This document shows positions 14,098 to 22,826 of a stretch of DNA of 35,990 nt, piece after piece (position 1 is the stretch's first letter; each line of letters opens with the position of its first letter). The notes under the pieces were generated by a model that saw only the letters and a program-made list of their open reading frames with translations, had not been told where the DNA came from and ran no database searches. The DNA lies in NCBI GenBank assembly GCA_045589495.1, contig JAZNPF010000001.1, positions 1 to 35,990 on the forward strand, in the 5' to 3' direction. Position numbers and translations under genes: made by a program. The DNA comes from SIG455 sp045589495. GTDB lineage: Bacteria; Bacillota; Clostridia; UMGS1810.

Positions 14098-14649
14098 ATG
14101 AGTAAATATGAAGCATTTGAAAGCAAAATGAACAAATCAATTTCTGTTTTTGAAGCAGATTTAGCAAGCATTCGTGCCGGTCGTGCCAATCCGGCAATTT
14201 TAGATAAAGTAACCGTTGAATATTACGGCGTAGATTCGCCACTTACACAAATTGGTACTGTATCTGTTCCTGATGCACGTTCAATCTTAATTCAACCGTG
14301 GGATGCAAGTATACTTGGAGAAGTTGAAAAGGCGATCTTGAAATCTGATATTGGAATCACACCAAACAATGACGGTAAATCTATCAGACTGAATTTTCCG
14401 CCTCTTACTGAGGAACGCAGAAAAGAACTTTCTAAAACTGTAAAAAAATATGGAGAAGAATGCAAAATTGCTATCCGTTCAATAAGACGTGATGCAATTG
14501 AGAGTTTTAAAGCACAGAAAAAAGCGTCTGAAATAACAGAAGACGATCTTAAAATTGCGGAAGATGATATTCAAAAACTTACTGATAAATTTATCAAATT
14601 GATTGATGAAATAACCGCAAAAAAAGAAAAAGAAATTATGGAAGTATAA
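14098..14649 (+). CDS. frr: Ribosome recycling factor
   Basis: At 183 residues it has the normal RRF length. Conserved segments are LASIRAGRANPAILD near residue 25, PLTQIGTVSVPDARSILIQPWD in the beta domain and LTEERRKELSKTVKKYGEE in the long helical domain. RRF splits post-termination ribosomes together with EF-G, in the cytoplasm. The ribosome binding site AGAGAGGAG precedes ATG. The next gene, uppS, is separated by 62 bases that contain a long hairpin. Confidence 0.97.
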   Translation: MSKYEAFESKMNKSISVFEADLASIRAGRANPAILDKVTVEYYGVDSPLTQIGTVSVPDARSILIQPWDASILGEVEKAILKSDIGITPNNDGKSIRLNFPPLTEERRKELSKTVKKYGEECKIAIRSIRRDAIESFKAQKKASEITEDDLKIAEDDIQKLTDKFIKLIDEITAKKEKEIMEV

Positions 14650-14658
14650 AATTATCCG

Positions 14659-14711
14659 AAAGGAACACATTAAGGTCGGTTCACTGTTATGGTGGGCTGA
14701 CCTTGTGTACA
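14659..14711 (+). promoter_or_regulatory. Hairpin between Shine-Dalgarno and start codon of uppS
   Basis: AAAGGA (14659-14664) is the only good ribosome binding site before uppS, but it lies 47 bases before the ATG at 14712. Between them 14672-14684 pairs with 14692-14704 over 13 positions (three G-U pairs), and ACAC (14665-14668) can pair with GTGT (14705-14708) to close the base. When folded, the site is only a few bases from ACA-ATG. No T tract follows, so it is not a terminator. A bridging role in translation is inference. Confidence 0.5.
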
Positions 14712-15464
14712 ATGTCAGGGAATATGTTTTTTAAAAAGCGAAAAGTTATTAAAGAAATAGACATAAATAATTTGCCGAAGCACATAGCAATAATAATGGA
14801 CGGAAATGGCAGATGGGCAAAAAAAAGAGGTCTTAATCGCTCGGCTGGACACAGAGCAGGTGCTAAAACACTTGAAAAAATTACGCGTTACGCTGGTAAT
14901 ATTGGTATAAGGCATTTGACAGTATACGCTTTTTCAACTGAAAACTGGAAACGTCCAAAAGACGAAGTTGATGCTTTGATGGTGCTTCTGGGTGAGTATC
15001 TGAGTGATTATAAAAATTTAATTGGTGATGATAATATTTGCATACGCATCGTTGGTTCTAAAGAGGGTCTTTCGCAAGAAATTCTTCAAAAAATTAAAAC
15101 CGTTGAAGAGGCAACTGCTCATAATGATGGACTAACACTTAATATTGCATTGAATTATGGTGGCCGTGAAGAAATAACAAATGCTGTTAAAAATATAGTC
15201 GAAAAAATTAACAACCATGTAATATGTGCTGAAGATATAGATGAGGAACTAATTGGAAAATATCTTTATACTGCCCACAGTCCGGAGCCTGATTTGATTA
15301 TACGTCCTAGTGGCGAAAGAAGGCTTTCTAATTTTTTGTTGTGGCAGAGCGCCTATAGCGAATTTTGGTTTGCTGATATTAACTGGCCTGATTTTAAAAC
15401 TTCAGATTTAAATAGGGCAATTATTGATTTTCAACAGCGTAACAGACGTTTCGGAGGTGTATAA
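14712..15464 (+). CDS. uppS: Undecaprenyl diphosphate synthase (isoprenyl transferase)
   Basis: The enzyme condenses farnesyl diphosphate with eight isopentenyl diphosphates to make the C55 carrier for peptidoglycan and surface polymers. Landmarks are HIAIIMDGNGRWAKKRG (catalytic Asp at residue 30 from this start), GHRAGAKTLEKI, YAFSTENWKRP and RPSGERRLSNFLLWQSAYSE. Length is 250 residues, normal for the family. The ATG at 14712 is preferred by the hairpin-bridged ribosome binding site; ATG 14724 has AGGGA only 2 bases away, and a TTG at 14703 is also in frame. The true start is uncertain by these few residues. cdsA follows 2 bases after the stop. Confidence 0.95.
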   Translation: MSGNMFFKKRKVIKEIDINNLPKHIAIIMDGNGRWAKKRGLNRSAGHRAGAKTLEKITRYAGNIGIRHLTVYAFSTENWKRPKDEVDALMVLLGEYLSDYKNLIGDDNICIRIVGSKEGLSQEILQKIKTVEEATAHNDGLTLNIALNYGGREEITNAVKNIVEKINNHVICAEDIDEELIGKYLYTAHSPEPDLIIRPSGERRLSNFLLWQSAYSEFWFADINWPDFKTSDLNRAIIDFQQRNRRFGGV

Positions 15465-15466
15465 TT

Positions 15467-16279
15467 ATGCTGAAAGAAAGATTGATCGTCGGCATTGTCG
15501 GTGCGATTTTTGCGATTGCATTACTTCTTTTTGGTAATGTGCCGTTAATATCGCTTATTATATCTGTTATCGCAATTGGTGGTTTGACGGAAATGTATAT
15601 TGCTCTTGGTTTTCTTAAAAATAATATACCATTGGCAGTTATTGGGTACATAACTTCTATAGCGTTAATTGGTATTTCTGTTTACGGAAAAATGGTGTGG
15701 TTTACAACTTTGATGTGTTTTTTTCTGATGTCATTGTTAATTTATATGATAATAACTCATACCAAAACAAGTTTTTCTGATGTATCACAATGTTTTTTTT
15801 CAACATTTTACGTAATATTTTTCTTTATTCATCTTATTCTTATTATTAAGTACACAGACGGCAAATTTTTAATCTGGATTCCGATAATTATTGCTTGGCT
15901 TTCTGATACTATGGCGTATACTTTTGGTAGACTTTTTGGAAAACATAAACTTATTCCGGCTGTCAGTCCTAAAAAAACAATTGAAGGTGCAATCGGTGGC
16001 GTGCTTGGCGGTGCAGTGTTTATGATGATTTATGGAGTTGTGTGTGCCTATGGATTTGGCAGAAACGTAAACTGGATATCGCTGATTATACTTGGAGTAA
16101 CGGGAGCCATTCTTTCACAGTTTGGTGATCTTGCAGCATCCTGGATTAAGCGTGAGAAGGGTATTAAAGATTATGGAAATTTACTTCCGGGACACGGTGG
16201 AGTTATGGACCGTTTTGATTCTGTTCTTGTAGTTGCACCGTTCGTATTTTACTATATTCAAATTTTCCCTGTGTTATAA
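15467..16279 (+). CDS. cdsA: Phosphatidate cytidylyltransferase
   Basis: This 270-residue integral membrane enzyme makes CDP-diacylglycerol from phosphatidate and CTP, the branch point of phospholipid synthesis. About eight hydrophobic helices are visible. The family signature is present near the C terminus: SWIKREKGIKDYGNLLPGHGG followed by VMDRFDS. The start codon follows CGGAGGTGTATAATT, overlapping the end of uppS, so the two are translationally linked. dxr follows with 12 bases between. Confidence 0.96.
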   Translation: MLKERLIVGIVGAIFAIALLLFGNVPLISLIISVIAIGGLTEMYIALGFLKNNIPLAVIGYITSIALIGISVYGKMVWFTTLMCFFLMSLLIYMIITHTKTSFSDVSQCFFSTFYVIFFFIHLILIIKYTDGKFLIWIPIIIAWLSDTMAYTFGRLFGKHKLIPAVSPKKTIEGAIGGVLGGAVFMMIYGVVCAYGFGRNVNWISLIILGVTGAILSQFGDLAASWIKREKGIKDYGNLLPGHGGVMDRFDSVLVVAPFVFYYIQIFPVL

Positions 16280-16291
16280 TTGAGGTACAAT

Positions 16292-17434
16292 ATGAAAAAA
16301 ATATCTTTGATAGGGGCTACCGGTTCCATAGGAACACAAGCATTGGATGTTATTGAAAATTCGAATAATTTGCATGCTGTTGCATTAACGACAAATCGTA
16401 ATATCAAACTTCTTTCAGAACAAATACGCAAATTCAAGCCCGAATTTGCTTGTGTGGCTGATAAGAATTTGTACACTGAATTAAAAACATCTGTAGCAGA
16501 TTTGTCTGTCAGAATTTCAGCAGGTTACGAAGGTCTTATAGAGGCATCTACTTTAGATGAGTGTGATACTGTGTTGACTGCCATTGTTGGTAATGCAGGA
16601 TTAGAACTTACGGTAGAGGCTATTAAATCAAAAAAAAATATTGCCCTAGCAAATAAAGAAACTCTTGTCACTGCAGGAGAATTGATAATGCCAATGTGTG
16701 AAAAACACGGTGTAGATATTTTGCCTGTGGATAGTGAACATAGTGCAATTTTCCAATGTTTGAATGGAGAAAACAGAAAAGAGATATCAAAAATCATTCT
16801 TACTGCTTCCGGCGGACCGTTTTATGGGAAAACAGCGAATGAACTTAAAGATGTAACAGTTAAAGACGCCTTAAATCATCCTAATTGGTCAATGGGCAGT
16901 AAAATTACTATTGACAGTGCTACTTTGATGAATAAAGGGTTAGAGATGATAGAGGCAAAGTGGTTATTTGATGTGGATATCAAAAATGTTTTGCCGGTTA
17001 TTCACAGACAGAGTATAATTCATTCTGCGGTTGAATTTATTGACGGTTCAGTTATTGCACAAATGGGAATGCCTGATATGAGGCTTCCAATAAGTTATGC
17101 TCTTAACTATCCGAACAGAGTTAAATCGGTTTCAACACCAATGAATATATTTGAACTTGGAAATCTTACTTTTGATAGACCGGATACTAAAACTTTTAGA
17201 TGTTTATCTTTGGCTGTACGTGCTGCTGAATGTGGTAACACTATGCCCGCTGCAATGAATGGTGCAAATGAGGCGGCGGTAGATTTATTTTTAAAAGGAA
17301 AAATTGGATTTTTGCAGATTGCTGATGCTGTCGAAGGTGCTATGAATAGCCATAATCTTGAAAAAGTATCTGTTGCTAATATTTTGAAAGCCGATAAAGA
17401 AGCAAGAGAATTTGTATATTCATTAGATTTTTAA
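16292..17434 (+). CDS. dxr: 1-deoxy-D-xylulose 5-phosphate reductoisomerase
   Basis: The 380-residue enzyme performs the committed step of the MEP isoprenoid pathway: rearrangement and NADPH reduction of DXP to MEP. The NADPH motif GATGSIG is at residues 8-14, the metal-binding PVDSEHSAIFQC near 145-156 (Asp 147, Glu 149), and the flexible-loop segment ASGGPF and GLEMIEAKWLF follow. The ATG at 16292 has GAGG 7 bases upstream; an in-frame TTG at 16280 is less likely. ispD and ispF, the next pathway steps, lie 10 kb downstream. Confidence 0.97.
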   Translation: MKKISLIGATGSIGTQALDVIENSNNLHAVALTTNRNIKLLSEQIRKFKPEFACVADKNLYTELKTSVADLSVRISAGYEGLIEASTLDECDTVLTAIVGNAGLELTVEAIKSKKNIALANKETLVTAGELIMPMCEKHGVDILPVDSEHSAIFQCLNGENRKEISKIILTASGGPFYGKTANELKDVTVKDALNHPNWSMGSKITIDSATLMNKGLEMIEAKWLFDVDIKNVLPVIHRQSIIHSAVEFIDGSVIAQMGMPDMRLPISYALNYPNRVKSVSTPMNIFELGNLTFDRPDTKTFRCLSLAVRAAECGNTMPAAMNGANEAAVDLFLKGKIGFLQIADAVEGAMNSHNLEKVSVANILKADKEAREFVYSLDF

Positions 17435-17449
17435 AAAAGGAGTTTTTTA

Positions 17450-18475
17450 ATGAGCGCTGTTATATGGACTGTAGTCATTTTTTGCGTAATAATTGCTATA
17501 CACGAATTTGGTCATTTTATAACTGCAAAACTATCAGGGATAACAGTATTTGAATTTTCTATAGGAATGGGACCAAAAATATTCGGATTTGAAAAAGGTG
17601 AAACCAAATATTCACTCAGATTGCTTCCTATAGGTGGATATTGCTCTATGGATGGTGAAGACGGAGAGAGTAGTAACGAAAATGCTTTTTGTAATAAAAG
17701 TGCAGTGAAAAGATTTTTTGTTCTTTTTTCTGGCGCTGCAATGAATTTGTTTCTTGGGCTTGTTATATTTATGTATATATTTTCTATTTCGCCTGCGCAA
17801 CCCTCGAATATAATTGGAGAAGTGGTTTCAGGAAGTGCTTTTGAAGACGCAGGTGTTTGCATCGGTGATGAAATAATTAAAATGGAAAGCGTTAATTTTT
17901 CGTCAAAAATAAGAACTTATAATGATATAAGTTTTTTTGTATACCAGAACCAAGGTGCAGAAACAGAAGTTACTGTTAAAAGGAATGGTGAAAAAGTAAC
18001 GTTAAAAGTTACTCCTAAAATTATGGAAGATGGTGGTCTGCCTATTTATGGGTTTAAACCGAGTGCGTCCGGCAAGGGGTTTACTGACATTATTTACCTT
18101 TCGATATGCCAATCAGCGTTTGTTGTGAAAATTGTTCTGATATCTTTCTGGCAATTGATAACCGGTACAGTCCCATTATCGTCGGTTGCAGGTCCTGTTG
18201 GGATAATAAGTGAAATCAATACAGCTGCTAAAATGGGGGTTGAGTCTGTTTTAAGTCTTGCAGCACTTATCTCTATCAATCTTGGTGTTGTAAATTTGTT
18301 TCCATTGCCTGCACTTGATGGGGGAAGAATTTTATTTTTAATTATAGAAAAAATCCGTAGAAAGCCGTTATCAGGAAATGCTGAGGGAATTATACATTTT
18401 ATAGGTTTTGCGTTATTGATAATTTTTGCAATTATTGTTACTTTTTCAGATATCACTAAAATATTCGGAGTATGA
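17450..18475 (+). CDS. rseP: RIP metalloprotease RseP (site-2 protease family)
   Basis: The 341-residue membrane protease carries the zinc motif HEFGH at residues 18-22 in its first helix, a PDZ domain roughly at 110-190 (GEVVSGSAFEDAGVCIGDEI), and the C-terminal catalytic motif NLFPLPALDGGR. Family members cleave membrane-embedded substrates such as anti-sigma factors and leftover signal peptides. Position after uppS-cdsA-dxr is the classical arrangement. The next gene starts 3 bases after the stop. Which anti-sigma factor it acts on cannot be told here. Confidence 0.95.
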   Translation: MSAVIWTVVIFCVIIAIHEFGHFITAKLSGITVFEFSIGMGPKIFGFEKGETKYSLRLLPIGGYCSMDGEDGESSNENAFCNKSAVKRFFVLFSGAAMNLFLGLVIFMYIFSISPAQPSNIIGEVVSGSAFEDAGVCIGDEIIKMESVNFSSKIRTYNDISFFVYQNQGAETEVTVKRNGEKVTLKVTPKIMEDGGLPIYGFKPSASGKGFTDIIYLSICQSAFVVKIVLISFWQLITGTVPLSSVAGPVGIISEINTAAKMGVESVLSLAALISINLGVVNLFPLPALDGGRILFLIIEKIRRKPLSGNAEGIIHFIGFALLIIFAIIVTFSDITKIFGV

Positions 18476-18478
18476 TTT

Positions 18479-19153
18479 ATGGAAAGAATAGATGATTTAG
18501 GGAATGGATATAAAATCATTCAGGATACAGATGGGTTCTGTTTTGGTACCGATAGCGTTTTGCTCTCTGATTTTGCAACTGCTAAGCATAATCAAAACGT
18601 CGTTGATTTGTGTACGGGTAATGGAATAATTCCTATTTTATTGTGTGCAAAAACACGAGTTAAACATATAACGGGAATAGAAATACAGTGTAAACCATTT
18701 GAACTTGCTGAAAAAAACAGAAGTCTTAACAATCTTGAAGATAGAATAGATTTTATCAACGATGATGTCAATAATGCACTGAAATATTTTCAACATAACA
18801 GCATTGATGTGATTACCTGTAATCCTCCTTATATGGTTAACGGTTCCGGTTTTACAAATGATGCTGACACCAAAACAATAGCGCGTCATGAAATTCTTAT
18901 CAATATTGATGATATTGCAAGGATTTCCTCTAAACTGTTGAAATTCGGCGGAAAGATATATATAGTTCATAGATGTGACAGAATGGTTGATGTGATGTGT
19001 GCCTTGCGAAAGTATTCAATAGAGCCCAAACGTTTGAGAATGGTATATCCGTATGCAGATGCAGCACCTAATTTGTTTTTGGTAGAGGGATTGTACGGAG
19101 GGAATGCTTCGCTTAAAATTGAAAAACCTGTATACATGCGTAAGGAAGGATAA
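18479..19153 (+). CDS. tRNA1(Val) adenine-N6-methyltransferase-like protein (TrmN6/YabB)
   Basis: The 224-residue protein is a class I SAM-dependent methyltransferase: SAM motif DLCTGNGIIPILL from residue 43, acidic motif GIEIQ near 66-70 and the amino-methyltransferase motif NPPY at 115-118. The N-terminal FCFGTDSVLLSDF is typical of the TrmN6/YfiC/YabB group, which methylates A37 N6 of tRNA1(Val) in E. coli. In Bacillus subtilis yabB is also next to rsmI (yabC), as here. Substrate in this organism is inferred from family. rsmI starts 1 base after the stop. Confidence 0.88.
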   Translation: MERIDDLGNGYKIIQDTDGFCFGTDSVLLSDFATAKHNQNVVDLCTGNGIIPILLCAKTRVKHITGIEIQCKPFELAEKNRSLNNLEDRIDFINDDVNNALKYFQHNSIDVITCNPPYMVNGSGFTNDADTKTIARHEILINIDDIARISSKLLKFGGKIYIVHRCDRMVDVMCALRKYSIEPKRLRMVYPYADAAPNLFLVEGLYGGNASLKIEKPVYMRKEG

Positions 19154-19154
19154 T

Positions 19155-19997
19155 ATGGAAAAGGGAGTTTTATATCTTTGTGCTACTCCGATAGGGAATC
19201 TTGAGGATATCACATATCGTTCTGTTGAAGTTTTGAAATCTGTTGATATTATTGCGTGTGAAGATACCAGACATACTTTAAAATTATTAAACCGCCTGGA
19301 AATCAGCAAAAAACTGGTAAGTTATCATGAACACAATAAAGCATCAAAAGGGGCGTCACTTATTGAAGATTTGATTTCCGGCAAAAATATTGCGTTGGTA
19401 ACTGATGCAGGTACACCTGCAATATCTGATCCGGGTGAGGATTTAGTTAAACTTTGTATAGAAAATGACATTAAAGTAATTCCTTTGCCGGGAGCAGTTG
19501 CTGGAATTAATGCATTGATTATTTCAGGGCTTTCAACAAAGCGTTTTGCTTTTGAGGGGTTTTTACCGGTTTCAAAAAATGAACGTGATGAATTTTTTGA
19601 AAGAATTATATGTGATGAGCACACACTTATTTTTTATGAGGCTCCACACAGAATTAAACGTACTTTAAAAGATTTATATGAAAAATTAGGGGACAGAAAA
19701 ATCTCCATTGTAAAAGAACTTACAAAAATTCATGAATCTGTTATAAGGACAACTTTAAAACAAACTGCCTTTCTTTATGATGAGGATGAGCCAAAAGGAG
19801 AATTTGTTTTAGTTGTTGATGGTTTTGATAAATCTGCACAAATACTTGCTGAACAGGAGATTGCATTATCTGTTCCTGTTAAAGACCACGTTGACAGACT
19901 GATTAAAGAGGGATATACAAAAAAAGAAGCAATAAAAAAGGCAGCTGATGAAAGAGGCATTCCTAAAAGAGATGTCTATAACGAATATGAAAGGTAA
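19155..19997 (+). CDS. rsmI: 16S rRNA (cytidine1402-2'-O)-methyltransferase
   Basis: The 280-residue product has the tetrapyrrole-methylase-like RsmI fold: LYLCATPIGNLEDITYRS at the N terminus, ACEDTRHTLKLLN, and the SAM-binding LVTDAGTPAISDPGEDLV near 81-98. It methylates the ribose of C1402 in the ribosomal P site. The ATG at 19155 follows GTAAGGATAAT; an in-frame earlier start at 19104 lies inside trmN6 and lacks a site. The C terminus (KKEAIKKAADERGIPKRDVY) is the usual small helical tail. The next gene begins 10 bases after the stop. Confidence 0.95.
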   Translation: MEKGVLYLCATPIGNLEDITYRSVEVLKSVDIIACEDTRHTLKLLNRLEISKKLVSYHEHNKASKGASLIEDLISGKNIALVTDAGTPAISDPGEDLVKLCIENDIKVIPLPGAVAGINALIISGLSTKRFAFEGFLPVSKNERDEFFERIICDEHTLIFYEAPHRIKRTLKDLYEKLGDRKISIVKELTKIHESVIRTTLKQTAFLYDEDEPKGEFVLVVDGFDKSAQILAEQEIALSVPVKDHVDRLIKEGYTKKEAIKKAADERGIPKRDVYNEYER

Positions 19998-20007
19998 ATA
20001 GATTAAG

Positions 20008-20901
20008 ATGAAAAATATAAATAATATACGTAAAGGCCACATTCTATATAATGGCATGGTACGAGGCAGACGTAAGTTTTTAGTAATAAATATCATTTTG
20101 ACGGTGTTATATGTTTTATATATGATGCGTGCTATGCCGTTTATTGTCGGCAAACTCCATGGTCCTTATGATTTTGACTCAGACAAATTCATAAGGAGTA
20201 CGCAAACCATTACTTTAGATAAGGAAATTGTTATGAAAAAACGTGCCGATAAATCAATTCCGTCTTATGCTTTTTTTGATACCAGTTATCACGATGGTAA
20301 TAAGTATAGATTCAATGTAAAATTTGACGATTTTGAAGATATCGGTGTTAAATACACAACTCAACTTGAAGATCCCAAAACAAAAGAAATGATTGAATAT
20401 GTTTTGTGTACAGTTTATATGGGGAAAATAGGGGATATTCACATTCCTGTCTTGCATTATGGTGAAGAAAAACCGGTTTCAAATACTATTCTTTCCGGTA
20501 TCTTTGTTCAACCTGCTGATGTAATTAAATCTGATATTTCTAAACTCACATCAGGCGGTTCTACAGTGACAATGAACGAATTTATGTTCGACAGTCGAAA
20601 TCTTGAGATGGAAATTGAAAACACTGATGTGGCAATTATGATATTTGGATTTGCATTGCTGTTGTTTTTATATATACGCGTTTTGAGATATTATGTTAAT
20701 CCATATAAGCATCCAACCTATAAACAACTTTATAAATATGGTGAACTTGAAGAACTGATTGACGAAATTGAAAATCAATTTGAATCTGATGAGATTTTTA
20801 TGGAAGGTAAAGAACTTATAAGTACAGATTGGATTATGACAAAAGACACTTTTAAAAACAAAATAGTTAAAAATCATCGTACTAGAGGCAGATATTCGTA
20901 A
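20008..20901 (+). CDS. Hypothetical protein with two membrane helices (297 aa)
   Basis: I do not recognise this protein with certainty. Residues about 24-48 form a first membrane helix after a basic N terminus (VRGRRKF), about 160 residues of beta-rich sequence follow that should be outside the cell, and a second helix (about 210-229) leads to a cytoplasmic tail with a helical acidic part (YKYGELEELIDEIENQF) and the ending STDWIMTKDTFKNKI. The layout, an outer domain between two helices with a soluble tail, recalls small uncharacterised clostridial membrane proteins. The start has only a weak site (GATTAAG). It is the last gene of the plus-strand operon and ends before a shared terminator. 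Confidence 0.7.
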   Translation: MKNINNIRKGHILYNGMVRGRRKFLVINIILTVLYVLYMMRAMPFIVGKLHGPYDFDSDKFIRSTQTITLDKEIVMKKRADKSIPSYAFFDTSYHDGNKYRFNVKFDDFEDIGVKYTTQLEDPKTKEMIEYVLCTVYMGKIGDIHIPVLHYGEEKPVSNTILSGIFVQPADVIKSDISKLTSGGSTVTMNEFMFDSRNLEMEIENTDVAIMIFGFALLLFLYIRVLRYYVNPYKHPTYKQLYKYGELEELIDEIENQFESDEIFMEGKELISTDWIMTKDTFKNKIVKNHRTRGRYS

Positions 20902-20940
20902 TAAAAAAGGTTATGGCGTTTAAACCATAACCTTTTTTAT
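20901..20940. terminator. Bidirectional terminator between convergent genes
   Basis: A perfect 16-bp stem (20901-20916 with 20925-20940) has A-rich and T-rich ends, so it serves both the plus-strand 20008 gene and the minus-strand ABC gene. The minus-strand stop codon lies within its last bases. Confidence 0.9.
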
Positions 20941-22826
20941 TATTCGAGTTCAAATTGACCGGTATACAACTGATAGTATTTACCTTTTAATGCAAGCAAT
21001 TCTTCATGATTTCCCTGTTCGATTATTTTTCCACCATCGAGAACTATAATACGATTTGAATTTCGAACGGTAGATAATCTGTGTGCAATAACAAATACCG
21101 TTCTGCCCTCCATAAGTTTATCCATACCTTTTTCAATAAGTGCTTCTGTACGTGTGTCAATAGAACTTGTTGCCTCATCAAGAATAAGCACCGGTGGATC
21201 TGCAACTGCCGTTCGTGCAATTGCTAAAAGTTGACATTGCCCTTGACTTAAATTAGCACCATCAGAGGTAAGCACAGTATCATATTTATTTGGTAAATGT
21301 TCTATAAACGAATGCGCGTTTGCAAATTTTGCTGCTGCAATAACTTCTTCATCGGTTGCATCAAGCTTTCCGTAACGTATATTTTCCATTACAGTTCCAG
21401 TAAACAGATGTGTGTCTTGAAGAACAACAGCCATTGCGCGACGCAAATCATCTTTTTTGATTTTCTGTATATTTATACCGTCGTATCTGATTTTTCCGTT
21501 TTCTACATCGTAAAATCTGTTTATTAGGTTTGTAATGGTGGTTTTTCCAGCACCAGTTGAACCTACAAATGCAATTTTTTGTGATGGTTTAGCAAGAAGA
21601 GAAATATTCGATAAAACATTTTTTTCTCCATCATAACTAAAAGTAACATTATCAAGTTCAACCTCACCTTTAACAGGTGTATAAGTTGTAGAGCCATCTT
21701 TGTGCTTGTGTTTCCAAGCCCAATAACCGGTATGGAAATCGGATTCAACAATATCACCGGTAATATTTGCTACATTAACCAGTGTTACATAACCATCATC
21801 TTTTTCTGAATTTTGATCAATCAATGCAAAAATTCTTTCAGCACCTGCAAGTGCTGATAATATTGAATTAAATTGTTGTGAAATTTGTGTTATAGGTTGA
21901 GAAAAAGAACGTGTATATTGCAAAAATGATGCAATTGAACCAACATCCATAATTCCTCGTATAACCAGTAAAGAACCGGCTGCTGCAGTAACCGCATAGT
22001 TAAAATAAGAGATATTTCCCATTATTGGCATCATAATTGTGGCAAAAATATTTGCCAGTGTTGCTGATTTTCTCAAATCTTCGTTAATTTCATTAAACTC
22101 TTTTTTGATTTTTTCTTCTCTGCAAAATACTTTAATAACTTTGAAACCTGTTATCATTTCTTCAGCATATCCATTTACTTTACCCACTGCCGCTTGTTGC
22201 TTTTTAAAAAACATAGCACTTCGTTTACTGATAAATTTTATAATAAAAAACATTATGAAAAGCATTATAATAATGAAAAGAGTGAGTAGGGGACTGATTA
22301 TCAACATCATTATAAAGGTGCTGGCAACAGTTACAGAAGATGAAATCAAATGAGTAAATCCGCTTGACATCGCAATACGCAACGTGTCTATATCATTTGT
22401 GTATAAACTCATTATATCACCATGAAGATGTGTATCGTAATATCTGATTGGCAGATCCTGCATTTTGTTAAATAAATCCGTTCTTATTGTATATAGTGTA
22501 TTGTTTGTAACTTTAGTCATTATAAGGTTATAACTATAGTTTGAAATAGCACCGATTAAATATATAAGCGAAGTTAAAATAAGTATTTTGATTAACGGAA
22601 TAAATAAAACCAAAGTGGGAGTTTTGCCGATTATAGGTATTATATGGTCATTTATAATTGGCTTTAGCATATATGTACCTGCTACGCCGGCAGCAGAACT
22701 TATAAGTACAAGGATGGTTACAGCCAAAAGCGAAGTTTTGTTTGAAAACATATAACTTATAACGCGTCTAAAAGTTGATACAGCATCTTTGGGTTTTGCA
22801 AAACTTCTGTTACGCATTGGAGGCAT
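20940..22826 (-). CDS. Heterodimeric ABC exporter subunit with the catalytic Walker B
   Basis: This 628-residue half-transporter (membrane domain plus nucleotide-binding domain) has Walker A GSTGAGKT at 422-429, a signature LSQGQ at 526-530 that departs from the normal LSGGQ, a complete Walker B LILDEATSS with Glu 551, and the switch His in AHR at 582. An inserted stretch of about 35 residues (TGYWAWKHKHKDGS region) lies between the two domains. The start at 22826 has AAAGGAG 9 bases upstream; ATG 22832 has only 3 bases of spacing, and a longer frame to 22979 has no site. The gene overlaps its partner by 17 bases. Together the pair resembles TM287/TM288, LmrCD and BmrCD multidrug or lipid exporters; the substrate is unknown. 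Confidence 0.93.
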   Translation of the reverse strand: MPPMRNRSFAKPKDAVSTFRRVISYMFSNKTSLLAVTILVLISSAAGVAGTYMLKPIINDHIIPIIGKTPTLVLFIPLIKILILTSLIYLIGAISNYSYNLIMTKVTNNTLYTIRTDLFNKMQDLPIRYYDTHLHGDIMSLYTNDIDTLRIAMSSGFTHLISSSVTVASTFIMMLIISPLLTLFIIIMLFIMFFIIKFISKRSAMFFKKQQAAVGKVNGYAEEMITGFKVIKVFCREEKIKKEFNEINEDLRKSATLANIFATIMMPIMGNISYFNYAVTAAAGSLLVIRGIMDVGSIASFLQYTRSFSQPITQISQQFNSILSALAGAERIFALIDQNSEKDDGYVTLVNVANITGDIVESDFHTGYWAWKHKHKDGSTTYTPVKGEVELDNVTFSYDGEKNVLSNISLLAKPSQKIAFVGSTGAGKTTITNLINRFYDVENGKIRYDGINIQKIKKDDLRRAMAVVLQDTHLFTGTVMENIRYGKLDATDEEVIAAAKFANAHSFIEHLPNKYDTVLTSDGANLSQGQCQLLAIARTAVADPPVLILDEATSSIDTRTEALIEKGMDKLMEGRTVFVIAHRLSTVRNSNRIIVLDGGKIIEQGNHEELLALKGKYYQLYTGQFELE

